Origin: Hybos culiciformis
Lineage: Eukaryota > Arthropoda > Insecta > Diptera > Hybotidae
Reading direction: 5' to 3'
DNA: 64,000 bases
Assembly (NCBI GenBank): GCA_964007475.1
Contig: OZ023275.1
Span: forward strand, 29,641,619-29,705,618
Positions 25,001 to 37,300 of the stretch are shown here, piece after piece (position 1 is the stretch's first letter; every line of letters begins with the position of its first letter). Under the pieces are notes generated by a model, which ran no database searches, was not told the origin of the DNA, and saw nothing but the letters and a program-made list of their open reading frames with translations. The position numbers and the translations under genes were made by a program.

Positions 25001-25043
25001 TTTATTAGCAGTAGAAGAGACAAACACATTTGGCATTGAGTAA
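7086..25043 (+). CDS. Hecw: Hecw, HECT-type E3 ubiquitin ligase with two WW domains
   Basis: Nine exons join in frame: 7086-7293, 7856-8404, 8639-9115, 9207-10417, 10787-10953, 23557-23748, 23823-23960, 24044-24294 and 24349-25043; all junctions are GT/AG. The total is 1295 codons plus stop. The start is chosen at 7086 because an in-frame stop at 7059 precedes it with no acceptor AG between. Residues 1-580 are acidic then Ser/Thr/Asn-rich and look disordered. WW1 is at about 580-613 ([19 protein letters not shown]). The HECW helical box (about 640-730: [14 protein letters not shown] start, [24 protein letters not shown]) and WW2 (about 734-768, second Trp replaced by Phe as in other HECW) follow. 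HECT spans about 945-1295, with [18 protein letters not shown] and catalytic Cys about 1263 in [16 protein letters not shown]; it ends NTFGIE. It transfers ubiquitin to substrates via a Cys thioester. No C2 domain is recognisable, unlike vertebrate HECW1/2. Exon 5 to 6 is split by a 12.6-kb intron. Confidence 0.95.
11083..11672. repeat. Tandem duplication, two 294-bp units
   Basis: 11083-11378 and 11379-11672 are nearly identical, with a period of 294. By eye they differ only in the length of the leading T run (13 versus 11) and one substitution (ttattgata versus ttatttata). Both units contain ttggttggcgtacgcaatat and end with taggtacctaaaatcaaatg. Such identity in intronic DNA implies a very recent duplication or an assembly duplication. 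Confidence 0.9.
16425..16530. repeat. Imperfect gtttat hexamer repeat
   Basis: About fifteen interspersed copies of gtttat/gtttaa with ta spacers, in the Hecw intron. Ordinary simple-sequence expansion. Confidence 0.7.
18634..18930 (+). other. Exon-like open frame of unknown origin in Hecw intron
   Basis: An open frame of about 100 codons without an initiator Met, including [20 protein letters not shown] and later [15 protein letters not shown]. Its 5' part (18668-18840) is less AT-rich than its surroundings. Splice-like signals bracket 18668-18887: TATTCAG before GAC and GTAAGC after TTCT. If spliced after Hecw exon 5 it would hit a stop within a few codons, so it is not a Hecw coding cassette. 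It could be a remnant of a retroelement, an exon of a nested gene, or chance. I do not recognise the protein. Confidence 0.25.
20390..20825. repeat. Two diverged tandem copies of an unclassified repeat
   Basis: Copy A from 20390 and copy B from 20631 start with ttaagttcctctaatcga and run in parallel: AcATCTaTCT, then ATATAAATTT, then a GGAGCCTCTAACTTCCAAAC-type block, then AATCTCATCCTTTA-type, then AAAGTGA. The offset is 241. A third relative lies at 48990-49158. The conserved block is GC-richer than the background, and there is no coding frame common to the copies. Possibly a SINE or the tail of a transposon; unassigned. Confidence 0.6.
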
Positions 25044-25474
25044 ATGTTTAGACATTTAGAATTAAAATTTAGTAGACAAAAGCTTTTGCATTTTTACACA
25101 GGCGTTAAAAATTTTTTCTGGACTGCAAACCAGAAATTCGAAATACAATTTATTCGTAAACGTTTATAGTAGGATTTTTAAATTCGGAATTTTTGTTAAA
25201 AAAAATAATTGCAAATCAAAATTTTCATTTTAAGTCTAAGAATTTTTACTTAGTATTGTGAAGTGAAAAACTATTTTTGAATTCGATTTTAAAGTTCGCA
25301 ACTACTGTTAATAGTTTTTAAATTTTTTCTATTTAGTATTACTTTATTTCTTTTATTATTTGATTTGTTGTAAATATTCATATTATTATAGATTTTGTTT
25401 TTATATTTTTGAAATAATCTGTGATTATATTCGATTAGGATGATATATTTGAGTACAGCTCTAATTTTTTTTTA

Positions 25475-25480
25475 AATAAA
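25475..25480 (+). terminator. Candidate poly(A) signal for Hecw
   Basis: First AATAAA after the Hecw stop, about 430 bases downstream; another follows at 25593-25598. Chosen by position only. Confidence 0.3.
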
Positions 25481-28400
25481 TTGAATTTAGTTTGCCATTA
25501 CCAAAAGTTAAAAAAAATATGGTTTTGCATATTCTTTTTTGGTAATTTATGGTTTATGTATGAAGACTATTTTTGAATTTAACTTAATTTCGAATAAATT
25601 AAAAATTATATTTATAGCTAAGTTGTCTCTAAACAAGACAATTTAGGAATATCTGTAATATTTCTAAAGAATATTTAAAATCCACAAATGTTTTTGATTA
25701 GAATTATTTTTTAATTGATATAAAGTTGATATTTTTATGGAAAACAAAAACATGTCTTTGAAAAACCAAAATATATAATTTAGACTTTTAAAATGCAACA
25801 AAATTGCAATTCTAAATTGATTAAATTTATTATGTGCAGTTATTTTAGTTAAGATTTTAATTACAATTTTTTGTCTCGGATTTTTTTAAAATTTTATTTT
25901 TTATACATAAAATATAAGTTCGCTTTAATGTACTGTACTTAGTATTAAGACTAGTATTTTAGATTTTTTTTTCCTAATTTATCAATATTTGATATTCAAT
26001 GTAATAATAGCGAAATTATTTAAATTTTATCTTCGTTGTACCTTTAATTATATTATGAAAATATAGTTATGCATATTTATTTAATAAAATTAGTTATAAA
26101 TATTTTATTGTAATTTAATTGGATATTTGAAGAAAATAAATGAAGTTAAGAAATCTTAAAAAGCTCATGGTTACTTTACGAACTCTTTCTCAGGATTAAT
26201 ACTCAGGAAATAATTTCAGTAATAATACTCAGGAAATAACCTCGATGTAATGCTAAAGTTGTTCATTCTTCTAAAAATTATACCTATGTTTATGCATAGT
26301 CAAATAAAATAATATTAGTGCTGAAATTTGAAATGCAAAAAATAAAAACAATAATTTTTCTTCAGCAAATCAACTTTTTTATTTTGTTTGTTTTTACTTT
26401 TATGTAATTTTTAATTTTTGTAGATTTTTTTTATTTGATTTTTAATTCAACGTTTGTTCAATAATTAATATACATTTAAGATTAAGTTATAATTAATAAT
26501 TATACATAAAAAATATTATTATTAATTTGACAACTAAAAAGAATAAATATAAAAAAAAGTCTTGCTTAGAATTATTTTAAAATCTATTTTTGAAAATAAT
26601 TTTTTTTTATCAAAAAAAAAAGAATTTCTAAGAAAAATTGGTACAAAAATTCTTAATAACTGAAGTATGTATTTCTTTTTAAAAGCTGATATTTTTTTGA
26701 AGCTAAATATTATAGATTTTAAATATTGTCAGACTTCCTTGCTTATTGTCAGCTTTAACCGTTTCTGTTTTAATTAAAGACAAAAATTTTCCATATTCTA
26801 TTATGATAAAATGAAATCTCGGTTTTTATAAAAATTAAAATTATTTAAATTTATAATAGTTTATCAAGCTTTATTATACTTTATTTGTATGCAAATTGAA
26901 TCAAAAGCCAAATTATCTCGTTAATTTCAATAATATATACATAATAAAAATAATTAGGTATGAAGTTTTATTAAAGCATTATGTTTTATATTAAAGCATT
27001 TAAAAATAATTCTTCTATTATCGACGCAAAATTTTATGTCTTCATCAAGAGGTCTACTATTGTCAATATACCTTGTAATTTCTTCAATATAATATTATAT
27101 AGATGTACAAGACGTATTCTAAAATTTCTAATAGTTTTATCAGTCAAATTATATCCCATAAAATTTAAACAATTGGAAAAAGTATCGCTAAAAATATCAT
27201 GCCGATGAAATATTTTCATCATCTAATCAAAATTTAGATTTCTATGAAGATCTCAAAAATTAAGTTAAAAAAAACCGTACAAAGTTTAAATGTAAGTTTA
27301 AATGTCATTTCTTATTTCTAAAGTAAAGATTTTCTAATATTACAATAAAATATCTCTCAATTATAAAAAACCTTTTTTAATTAGAAACTTTTCCTTGAGA
27401 AAAATAATTGTATCTAAATTTAAAAAAATGTACTCGATATAATGAATGATTCTAATAGCATAAAGTTTTACTTTAAATATTATCGCAGAAATGGGATATG
27501 TATCTAACTATTAACTATTAAAATATGTTTTTACAAATTATAAAAGTTTTCTTGAATTTTTTATGATTTTTAATAACATTCGCATCAAAATTTACTTATT
27601 CCAACTAAAACAAAAAAAACAAAAATGAAACATTTGCAAAACAGAATGCATTCACAATAAAGTAATTTTAAAATAATTGATATTTTTTTGATATATTTTT
27701 ATTTTGTTGACGACAAAATTGCGTTTGTCGCTTTTTTATTTAATATTCTCGATAATTTTGTTTCTGAAAAACATTGAAAAAAGTTTCGATTAAAAAACGT
27801 TTTAATTTGAATTGATGATTAAAGCTATTTTAAAAATTGTTAAATTGTTTTTAGAATCTTATGAAATCAAATTGTATAACGATTTGTAATATTTTTTTGT
27901 ATTATTTTTTGTCACTTTTTTTCTACATTAAATCCATTTTTTTAAATATATTATATAACTTTTACATTCACAATAATTTATCTAAATTTTAAAAGACACA
28001 ATTTTGATAATTGTTTTAACAACATTTCTGATTTATGATTTCTTTTGTATAAGTATTCCATTTATATATTTAATAAAATAGTTATTACGTAGCCAATAAG
28101 TTGAACCAAGTCATTAAAGTATGAGTTTTGAGAATAGAAACCTACACTTACAAACCATTACATGATAAAAAAAACTTATTTCAATGAATTGTTGCATTAA
28201 CAAAAAAAATTAAAACTTTCAAGATTCCGCTAACGAAGTACCAAATAATAACAATCATATTTTTTTATTATTATTTATGTTCATATTAATTCTAAGAAAC
28301 TCAACTTTTACACTTTCTCTAACTGTTATGCCTTAAAAACATTTTAAGAAGTTCAAATAATATGCATAAAGCATAGAAAACACTGTCAGTTTTGAAATAT

Positions 28401-29090
28401 GGACAATAAAAAATTATACTATGTTTCTTATATTTATCTTTTTCCATTCTGTTCACTCAGACTCTAATGAATATAGTTAGTTGAATTCGAAATCTTATTG
28501 ACAATATTATCTAATAAATTAACCATCTATCACTTCTAATTTTACACACATATCGTATATTTTTTATTAATTTTTAATTATTTTTAGATATATTATTATT
28601 TTTTAGACAAAAAATATTATCAACACCATTTAGAACTTTATTCAAATTTAACGCCATCTATTATGTTTTAAACTTTAAGGTTTTTTTCTTTTTCATAAAT
28701 ATATGTATGTACAAAACACTTATATTAGACAATTCATTAGAGTTGCCTTAACTTACTTTAATTTATTTCACCAAGAGTTAAATTTTTAGTTGAAAGAAAA
28801 TTTGAAATATTTAATTAATTTTATCCTAAAAAAAATTACTGGAACATGTGAAACGCTACACTGTAAAAATGTACTTATTTCCTCTTTTCCGTAATTGGCA
28901 GGGAACGAAGCATTTTGAAATCAGTTCTTTTAGAGAACACATAAATTTCTTTTATATTTTTTTTGTGTTGTAAAACGGATGGAATTAAATTATTATTAAA
29001 AGTTAAAAAATTACTGAAGAGGCAATGTTTAATTGTAATATATGCTTACTTTTATATAAAATAAATTTTTTGACTTAATTAAAATTATGG

Positions 29091-29442
29091 TACACCTATC
29101 CCCGATTTACACGGTGCTCATTTTAACGTTTTAGAACTTACATGGTTTTTTAAATAAAAAAAAAATGCTCAAAAGACAAGTATTTATATATGTATATGTA
29201 TGTTAGAATAAAATCAAGATTTAACACCTAATTATTCATTTTTAACATTTTAAATATACTATATATATTTTTATGTATACAATTTAACCAAAAAATAAAT
29301 AATTAAAAAAATTATTATATTTCTAATTCAAAAGCAAAGCATATTTATGGTTGTTTTCGATTTACACGGTAGCCCGTGCAAAAAAATTTCATGTTCGATT
29401 TGCGCGGTTGTTTAAGGAACGTCAATACCGTGTACAGGTGTA
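29091..29442. mobile_element. Probable 352-bp non-autonomous element with CGATTTACACGGT repeats
   Basis: Begins TACACCT and ends AGGTGTA, a 7-bp perfect terminal inverted repeat that extends imperfectly into ACACGGT. The 13-mer cgatttacacggt occurs at 29103-29115 and 29358-29370, a variant cgatttgcgcggt at 29396-29408, and accgtgtac on the opposite strand near the right end. These blocks are far GC-richer than the flanks. No transposase frame. Class unknown. Confidence 0.45.
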
Positions 29443-29473
29443 TATAATTTTTCTGAATAAAGCACGCTTAGAC

Positions 29474-29533
29474 TGAAAATGGAAACGAAAGTTTATTGAA
29501 AGTTTATGAAAATGGAAACGAAAGTTTATTGAA
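29474..29533. repeat. 27-bp perfect direct repeat, period 33
   Basis: tgaaaatggaaacgaaagtt plus seven further bases is repeated exactly at 29474-29500 and 29507-29533, just right of the putative element. A local tandem duplication. Confidence 0.85.
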
Positions 29534-31232
29534 TAAAATTGAATTTTTCTCTACGAACGTAAATCCGTAAATTTAATTAAGTTTTCATTTTATGTTTACA
29601 GCTGATGTGAATTTTCTTTTTTGATAGTTACCAATATTGTAGGAATGAAAGTTTAGCCGATATAATTTTGACATGAGCGTTCATATTTTTTTACCTTTCT
29701 TCCAATTTTCTTTTTAAATTTCTTTTTCTTGAAAAACATATTTTTTTCATTAAAAATTTTTATAAAACTGTAGGTATATTATGATATAATTAAATTCATG
29801 ACTTCATTTTTATATAGTCGCGGACTCTACAAAATTAGAAATACACATTTAATAAATTCGTTTTTAATTAATAATAAAAATAGTAAATAATTTTATCTGA
29901 AATTTTTTTATTTTCAAGTTTTTGGCAAAAAAAAAGTTGTTCGTTTCCGTCATAAACTGCTTAACACAGAATCAAAAATTACACACACATAATTCAAGAC
30001 TGAGGCTTGATATTTTATTGTTAATAATGAGGTTTGCATGACTGAGTAAAATCATCACTAAAATCACCGATATCAACTATATATTATGTAGTACTTCACA
30101 GTATATTATTTATATACATTTTTTTATTAATTTATTTTTTTTAATTAAAATAACAATTATTATTACAATAAATAATTTTATTAAATATTATTTTATTGCA
30201 ATTATTGACTCTAATTGTATAATTTTTTATTTACTGACGTTTTGTAAATTTTTCAGCGTTTAATAAGATTTCTTTTAGTTTTTCAATTCACAATTTGTGG
30301 TCTTAAAATATTTTATCTGATTTTAAGATGGAAATAATTGATCCGATTTTAAGATTATGTTTGAGATATTCTTAAATTCAGTCTTAAAATTTTTTTTTCT
30401 TTAAATTTTATTTAATTGACAATATTCAAATCAAGTGTTTCTGTGTTGGTCTACAGGTAAGTTCGTAATTCAGAAAATATTTCTGCTACAACGTCTTACG
30501 ATCTAATTGCTTTTATTAAAAAAAATTATTGTAATTGTCGCTTAGGAGTAGTATTTAAATCTATGATATAATTGAGAGTTCAAACGTCGTTGCTAACTGA
30601 ATAAATTCAGTTTAATTTAATAAATTTAAGTATATACTTTTATTAATACATTTAAATTTTTATTTCCTGACTACTGTACGTGAATAAAAAAATTTAAATA
30701 AAAGAAAACATATAAACAAAATTATCTTTATTAAATATAATGCTTGCAATGCATCACATATTGTAAATATATTTTATTGTAAAAAAATCATTATTTTTAA
30801 CAGATATAAGATTAACGCATTCGTATTGCATTATTTTATTTTTGTACCCATACTTTCTTTTTTATTATTCATTATGTTATTAGAACAAGATTCATAATAA
30901 TTCCTATAATTTTTGTCATGGGACAAGAAAATTCACTTTTAACATTTCACAAATTGTTAAAATTATTGCTTATTATTCTATTTTAAATAATTATTGACCA
31001 ATAACTTCAAATAAATTCACACGTACTTTAAATATAAATAATTGTTTTAAATATTTTAGAAGAAATAAAAAGCATTTTTATAGAAAAAATTTTAATTTCT
31101 ATGACACTGGGAAAATGTACTTGATCAAAAATAAGAATTTTGATGAAAATAAATAAGTTTGTACAATTATCGGGTATATGGTTGTATACTACTTATTAAT
31201 TAAAAAAGCTGGAGAAATAAAGTACTTGAATT

Positions 31233-31238
31233 TTTATT
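31233..31238 (-). terminator. Candidate poly(A) signal for Drak
   Basis: AATAAA on the minus strand about 470 bases past the Drak stop codon. Position only. Confidence 0.25.
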
Positions 31239-31704
31239 GTACTTTTCTTTAATTTGCTCAACAAATCAAAAGAACATTTGCCCGATAAAATAAAGAATAG
31301 ATTTCGTAGAAATAGATATGCCTTAATTTTCGATTTAACTATTAAAAAAGTAAATCGTATTTGATATTTAGTAGTATCTTCATTTTATATTTAAAATTTA
31401 AGCTTTTCATTCATACATCTTTGGTTAATTTTTCAATATTAAAAACCATCAAATTCATTTAATTAAAACATTTACCAACCTTGATTTTGGGGATTAATTA
31501 AAGATTATCTTAATTAAATACGAATGCATGATCTTAGCTCTAAGAAAATTTTTAAATTAAAAATAAATCTTTAAATTTAAATTAAAATTTATAATTATAT
31601 TTAATATTAAATAAAAAAAAGAAAATAATGAAGCAATAATAATTTAAAAAAAAAAATTAATAATGTTATTTAATAACAAAGAATCTATCAAAAAACCTCC
31701 TTAG

Positions 31705-34385
31705 CTAACAGATTATACCCTGATCTAGACCTAAATTTTGCGATGTTTTTTGTATTGTGGGTGTTGGTGTGGCTGTGGTTGTTGAGTGCCTGCATCCATT
31801 TCGTCGACATGATGTTAAACAGAACACACAGGTAGTTTTGTTTGCAAACGCAGGAGATGAACTATTTTCTAAATCTGCACTTCCATTAACATAATTAGTA
31901 GTTCCATTAATGCTTTCTCGTAAGCTAGAAGTTATAAATTTTAATCCATTTGTAAGTAAATCACTAGCCGCATCTTTTGTTGATGATGTGTTTGTATTTT
32001 CAATATTCTTTACTACAATGGGACTTAATAATGTTGTTGGAGTGCCATTTTTGCTAAGAAAAATTTCTGTTTCTTTGGGTGGCGAATTGGAAACTATTGA
32101 ATCAGCTGATGAATCTAATTGAAATTTTTTGACTAATGCTTTAACACTTGTCGGTGAACTAGAATCAGGAGTCTTACGAATAACTTTTGGTGTTGTTGGA
32201 GCGTCTGGGAATAAAGTCAAATTATTATTATTTCCTGTCCCATTTGGTGTAGAAGAACTCAAAGTAGAAGAAGAGCAATTTAAACCTTTGACAACTTTTT
32301 CTTCATAATAATGTTCGTTTTCATGTATTGGAGACGACGTTATATCACGTCGATTATTATATTTAAAAGAATTAGTTTGATGAATCGAAGAAATACCATT
32401 TTGTTGCTGCACATAGGTTGAATTCGTTGCAATTGAAATATTTTCTTTATTATTATCATCACAATTTTCATCGATTTCTTGTATAAAACTGCTATTATTA
32501 TCTTGAATTTCATGATTCAAAGTGGAATATTTAGTGCAAGTATTTGTTATAGATTTATTAGCTGTATTACTGTAATCCAATGTGTCATTAATTGGCTCCT
32601 CAATGTCATTGGTTGTCATTGAAGCATTATTACAAAACGGTTTATCTAATTGAAAATCATTACCTAACCAAATATGTTCTAAACATTCTAGAGCTGTTAG
32701 GCGATCACTAAAAAGAAAAACAGTAAAATCAGAAATCAAATTATAATATTATTGAAGAACAATTATTTAAACAAATATTTTACTTTGGTTTAATTCGTAA
32801 TGTGCTTTTTATGAAATCAATGGCATGTTCAGATACACCTTCAAACAAATCATCAGGAAAAGTTAATGAACACTGTGATATATTTAAAAATGTTTCTTGT
32901 TTGGTATCGCCGCCAAATGGTGAAAAACCGCTTAATAGTACATAAGCTAATACTCCAACACTCCAAATATCTGTTTGCAAGGATAATGGCTCATACTGTA
33001 AAACTTCAGGCGCAACATAATCTGGTGTGCCTAATATTTCTCGAACTTTACTACCACTTTCAATAACTCGTGATATTCCAAAATCACATAACTTTAATCC
33101 GTCTAAAAGAATAAAAATATTTATTACATTATATTAAAATATATATAAAACCAAATTATTAAAACAGCGTTTTGTCTCGTTTGTCTCTCAGGAAATTATT
33201 TGTATTTTTATCCTCAATATAATTCAAACATATTTGTTTACAAATAGTTTTTATTAGCATTTAATAGGATGAATTTCAAATTATTTCAGTCAAATATTAA
33301 TATATTATATATTTTTAAAATTTTTGATTCTTAATTTTTAGTAATTAAACATCAAAATTTAAGAATACTAGTATTGAAAAAAAACATTAGTTTTAAGTTT
33401 TTAATATATGCGTACGAGAAACTCTTGAATAGAAACAATTTTTACATTAAACTGACGTATTTACCTTCAATTCGCTGGCCAGTTAATAAAATATTCTGTG
33501 GTTTCAAATCCAAATGGGCTATTGATCTTTTATGAAGAAACTGTAATGCTTTAAGTACTTCTCTCATACAAATTCGAGTTTGTGCTTCAGTTAAAGATCC
33601 TTCATTATCCAAAAACTGCTGCAACTCACCACCAGTTGCTCTATAAATAAAAAATGTGAATTTAAATTCGTTAAAAAAATATAAACATTTGCTAATATGT
33701 GGTAACAAACAGTAGACTAGAGCACGTAAACATATTTTAGTCAAGAATATGACTCATTCAACTTTAAGAATACATATTATCAAACATTTTCGAGCTTTTC
33801 CAGTTTTCCGGCTTAGATGGTTTTAAAGATTCCGGTTCGATTTTCTTGATCAAAAAATTGTAAGTATAATTTTTTGATACGTTTTAATTGGCATAAAATA
33901 AATGACTGTGTAAAAGGAAAACTGTTACACGGATATGAGAAATTATTAATTTATTACGACATATACGGTCGTGGGATGATTCCCAGCTCGGACTTGAATT
34001 TTGTGTAATTTTTTCAATTTATCCGATTGAATATGTGCTTGTGTTTTTTTTTATATAAATATCATTATATTTATTCAAATCTACTTATCGCTTGATACTA
34101 CTATAAAATAAATTAATCTTATTTAAATGTTCATTTAAAAAAAATATGTAGTTATAAATAACATAAACTTACAATTCCAATAATAATGCTGTATCTGATT
34201 TTGATTCATGAACTGCATTCAATTTAACGATATTATCTGAATCAGAACATAACATTAATACGGCAATTTCATGTTTTATTTCTTTATCAGATGATTGAGC
34301 TCGGCGTCGTCTTTTTAAAAATTTTGCTGCAAAATGTACACCAGATTTTTTATGGATTGCACGTCTAACAGCCGCAAATTTTCCT
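31705..34385 (-). CDS. Drak: Drak/STK17-like death-associated protein kinase, 5' end missing
   Basis: Four minus-strand exons join in frame: 34173-34385, 33465-33640, 32784-33102 and 31705-32707 (stop at the low end), about 569 residues. The first visible exon begins inside the glycine loop (GKFAAVRRAIHKKSG). Next come FAAKFLKRRRRAQSSDKE (VAIK-type Lys), HEIAVLML (helix C Glu) and ALLLELATGGELQQFL (hinge). Catalytic loop is IAHLDLKPQNILL (HLD in place of HRD, as in DAPK/DRAK kinases), then RIEDGLKLCDFGISR, REILGTPDYVAPEV (APE motif), SVGVLAYVLLSGFSPFGG and IKPNDRLTALECLEHIWL. The remaining 320 or so residues are Asn/Ser/Thr-rich and probably disordered, with a late Cys cluster CVFCLTSCRRNGCRH and terminus DQGIIC. 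Fly Drak phosphorylates myosin regulatory light chain and shapes epithelia. The exon(s) coding the start codon, strand beta-1 and the first loop glycine should lie at higher coordinates but I could not find them. Incoming phase requires two bases from that exon. Confidence 0.93.
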
Positions 34386-37300
34386 CTATAATATTTTTTT
34401 CATTCATAATGGCAAATCAATACAAACATTCAACGATACAAAAATATGAAAAAAAAAGTAAAGAAAATTATTAAAAACATTTTATTTTATTTGAAAATTC
34501 AGCTTAAATTACTATAATATGTATAAGTATGTTGTATATACAAGAAAAAAATTATCTTTAAATCATTTGGAAAAAAAGGAAAGGTGGTTTAATCGAACCT
34601 TATTTTTCTTCAGATTTGTATAATTTAAACTTGGGTATATGTTCTTAAATTAGGTCAAATCGTATTTTTTGTTTTATTTTATTAACTTGCTATAATTTTG
34701 TGTCTCTTGGAGTTCAACCGTTTTGGATAAGAAATTTTATAAATTTATTTTCATATTGAAATATAGATATTCAGTAATACAAAACATTAATATTACCTAT
34801 ATTACATTGATTAGAGAATATGGTTGGAAATCATATCATAAAAATCATATTCACTTCATGTGCAATGATAAAAGTATCTGAATGACATTTTACTACATAT
34901 TTGCATATCTTATTTTTAATAGTTTAATAGTAAAAAGACGATCAGACATTTTTATCATTGCATTTACGTATAATTTATAAAATTGTTAATTTTTTTTTTT
35001 TTTTTTTGAAAATTGCTTGAATTTAATAATGTTGATAATAAATAGAAGACTTTGTTTAAAATATTGAATCGTACTTTTATACGAATTGTGAATGAAAAAA
35101 AAGGTTTCAGGTTAAAAATGTAATGCTTGGCTTGAAGTCATTGTACGTTTAATTTAAAAAAAATAGCTTTTATGGCGCGAATTGGACAAGATGATCGAAT
35201 TATAAAAATTTTTATTAACTTCATAAAAGAAGATGGGCGTTATAAAATTAAATACAAAAAAAAAAAATTCTTAATTTTTGGTGGTAAACCTTTCTATATA
35301 ATTTTTGCAAGAATGTCTAACATAAAAAAAAAACAAAACACTAAATAAAAAAATGTTTGCTTTAAAAACTAAACAATTTCTTATTTTAAACTATTTTTTT
35401 TAACATCCTGAACAATATATGAAAGATTTTCTTTAAAAAAGAATTCTAGAATTTCTAAAACTTTATTAATTTTTTTTTATTGATACTTTATCAACACCTA
35501 CATTTTATTTGAATCAAGAAAAAAAGAAATGTTTAAACAAGGTTTATTAAAATACAACTAATTAGAAATTTGAAGTTAGTTAGGTTCAAACGAATTTGGG
35601 TCAACATCAACATGGATGACTATAATAAATACCAATATTTTCTTCTAAAATTTTATTCAAATTCCTGTTTTGTTATTAAAAAAAACATAGAACGGATCAA
35701 AATTTAAAATCTTATTTATTTTCGATTATTTAGATTTTAAAGAAATGAAAAAAAAAAAACATGAAACTTTTTTTTAATTAAGTAGAAAAAAGTTGACAGT
35801 AGTGACACTAAAGAAATGGTTCTTGAAGCAGTGAAAACTTTAACATTTTGTATCATATAATTATAGAAAATACAAATTATAACAATTTATACAAATCAAA
35901 AGAGTAACATGCACATTAGTCTAAAGTGGACCTTAAAATTGGTCAATATTATTTCAGTAAAAACTTGGACAAGAAAATTTTAAGACCCAATTTGGTCAAA
36001 AATTAGTTTAATTGGAGGAACTTAAAATTGAAATTCAGAAATGATCTCTGATGTAATGGAAAATTTGTGATTTCCTTCTCTTTAGAGCTATAAATCTGTC
36101 TGTTTTATAACAAAAAAAAAAAGTATTAAATAAAATTGTAAGCGAATTAAATCTTTTTTGTTCATCACTTTTATGTTTTTAAGATTAAAACAATCAACAG
36201 ATTTTCATCGCATAAAAATAATTACAAAAGGATTATTTGTTGCAAAAATTGAACAAATCATTTCCATTTTTGGAATAAAAAATTGATTATTATATTAAAT
36301 TCCATATTTGACAAAATAAAAACCAACATAAAAAAAAACTAAGAATTACAAATTGTTTTTCAATTAAAATTTTTAAATTATTATAATTCAAATGTAAATA
36401 ATAATAATGTATTATCGCAGCAAATTTATTTTATTTTTCTATAAAAGTAAGAAAATTTTTTTTTTATCTTTTACTTTAGTTTTTTTTTTTTTTTGACGAA
36501 ATATACTTATTGCACGTATAAACTTAGAATTTATATCTCTAGAGATTTTTACTTTTATTTTTTTTTATATTTATAATAATGTTATGTACCAATTATATGC
36601 AAATTTATTTTTAATAAATTTAATTGTATAAATTTTAAAATATATGCGAAGAAAAAAAATAGTGAAACAAAACTCATGTGTTTTAACCTTGAACGAAACT
36701 ACCTAACCATAGCACAAATTATAATTTATTTATGTATTAAATTTTTTTATTAAACTGGTGAAAATTCTTTTGCAAACTTATTATTATAATGATGGACGAA
36801 GAATAGTTTAAAAAAATGTATTGTTCTTTTTAGCTTTTTTTGTATACATGATACATATATGAAGACATAAGATGTTTGGTCCGAAAATTTTATAAGTAAT
36901 CACTCCCACTTTATCTGTTAATTACTTTATATAGCTTCTCAGTTTTGATAGATACATTTATTTTAAATCTAAAAGGAATTGATTGTTGGATAAATTTTTT
37001 TTTAAGTTGATAACTAAAATCCTTTCAAGGAATTAATATAATATGATAGTGTAGATTTTTTATCACCACATTAAATTTGGCAATACAATAAAAACAGAAA
37101 ATTAGGAAAAATTAAAAAAAGAAAATGAAATCGTTGATGAATTTTTTAATTTAATAATAAAAAGTTTATCTCAATCTTATTAATTTTATAATCCGATATC
37201 AAAAAGTTGCCTGAGGGCATACACGACAATTTTTTATTATATTATTTATAATTAGGTTGAATTCATATCAATTTTCAAAGTGTTATGATGACGTTATCAG

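Larger units (their letters stand above)
25044..31704. other. Tail-to-tail spacer between Hecw and Drak
   Basis: 6.7 kb that contains the 3' UTRs of both genes. It holds small direct repeats (for example taatactcaggaaataa twice, at 26197-26213 and 26223-26239), the putative element at 29091-29442 and the 27-bp duplication beside it. No open frame here looks like a gene. Confidence 0.6.

Noticed and set aside
24749..25036. 95-codon minus-strand open frame opposite the HECT domain
   Set aside because: Antisense of conserved Hecw codons; no recognisable protein.
31910..32122. Plus-strand open frame opposite the Drak tail
   Set aside because: Mirror of the minus-strand Drak coding exon; no independent support.
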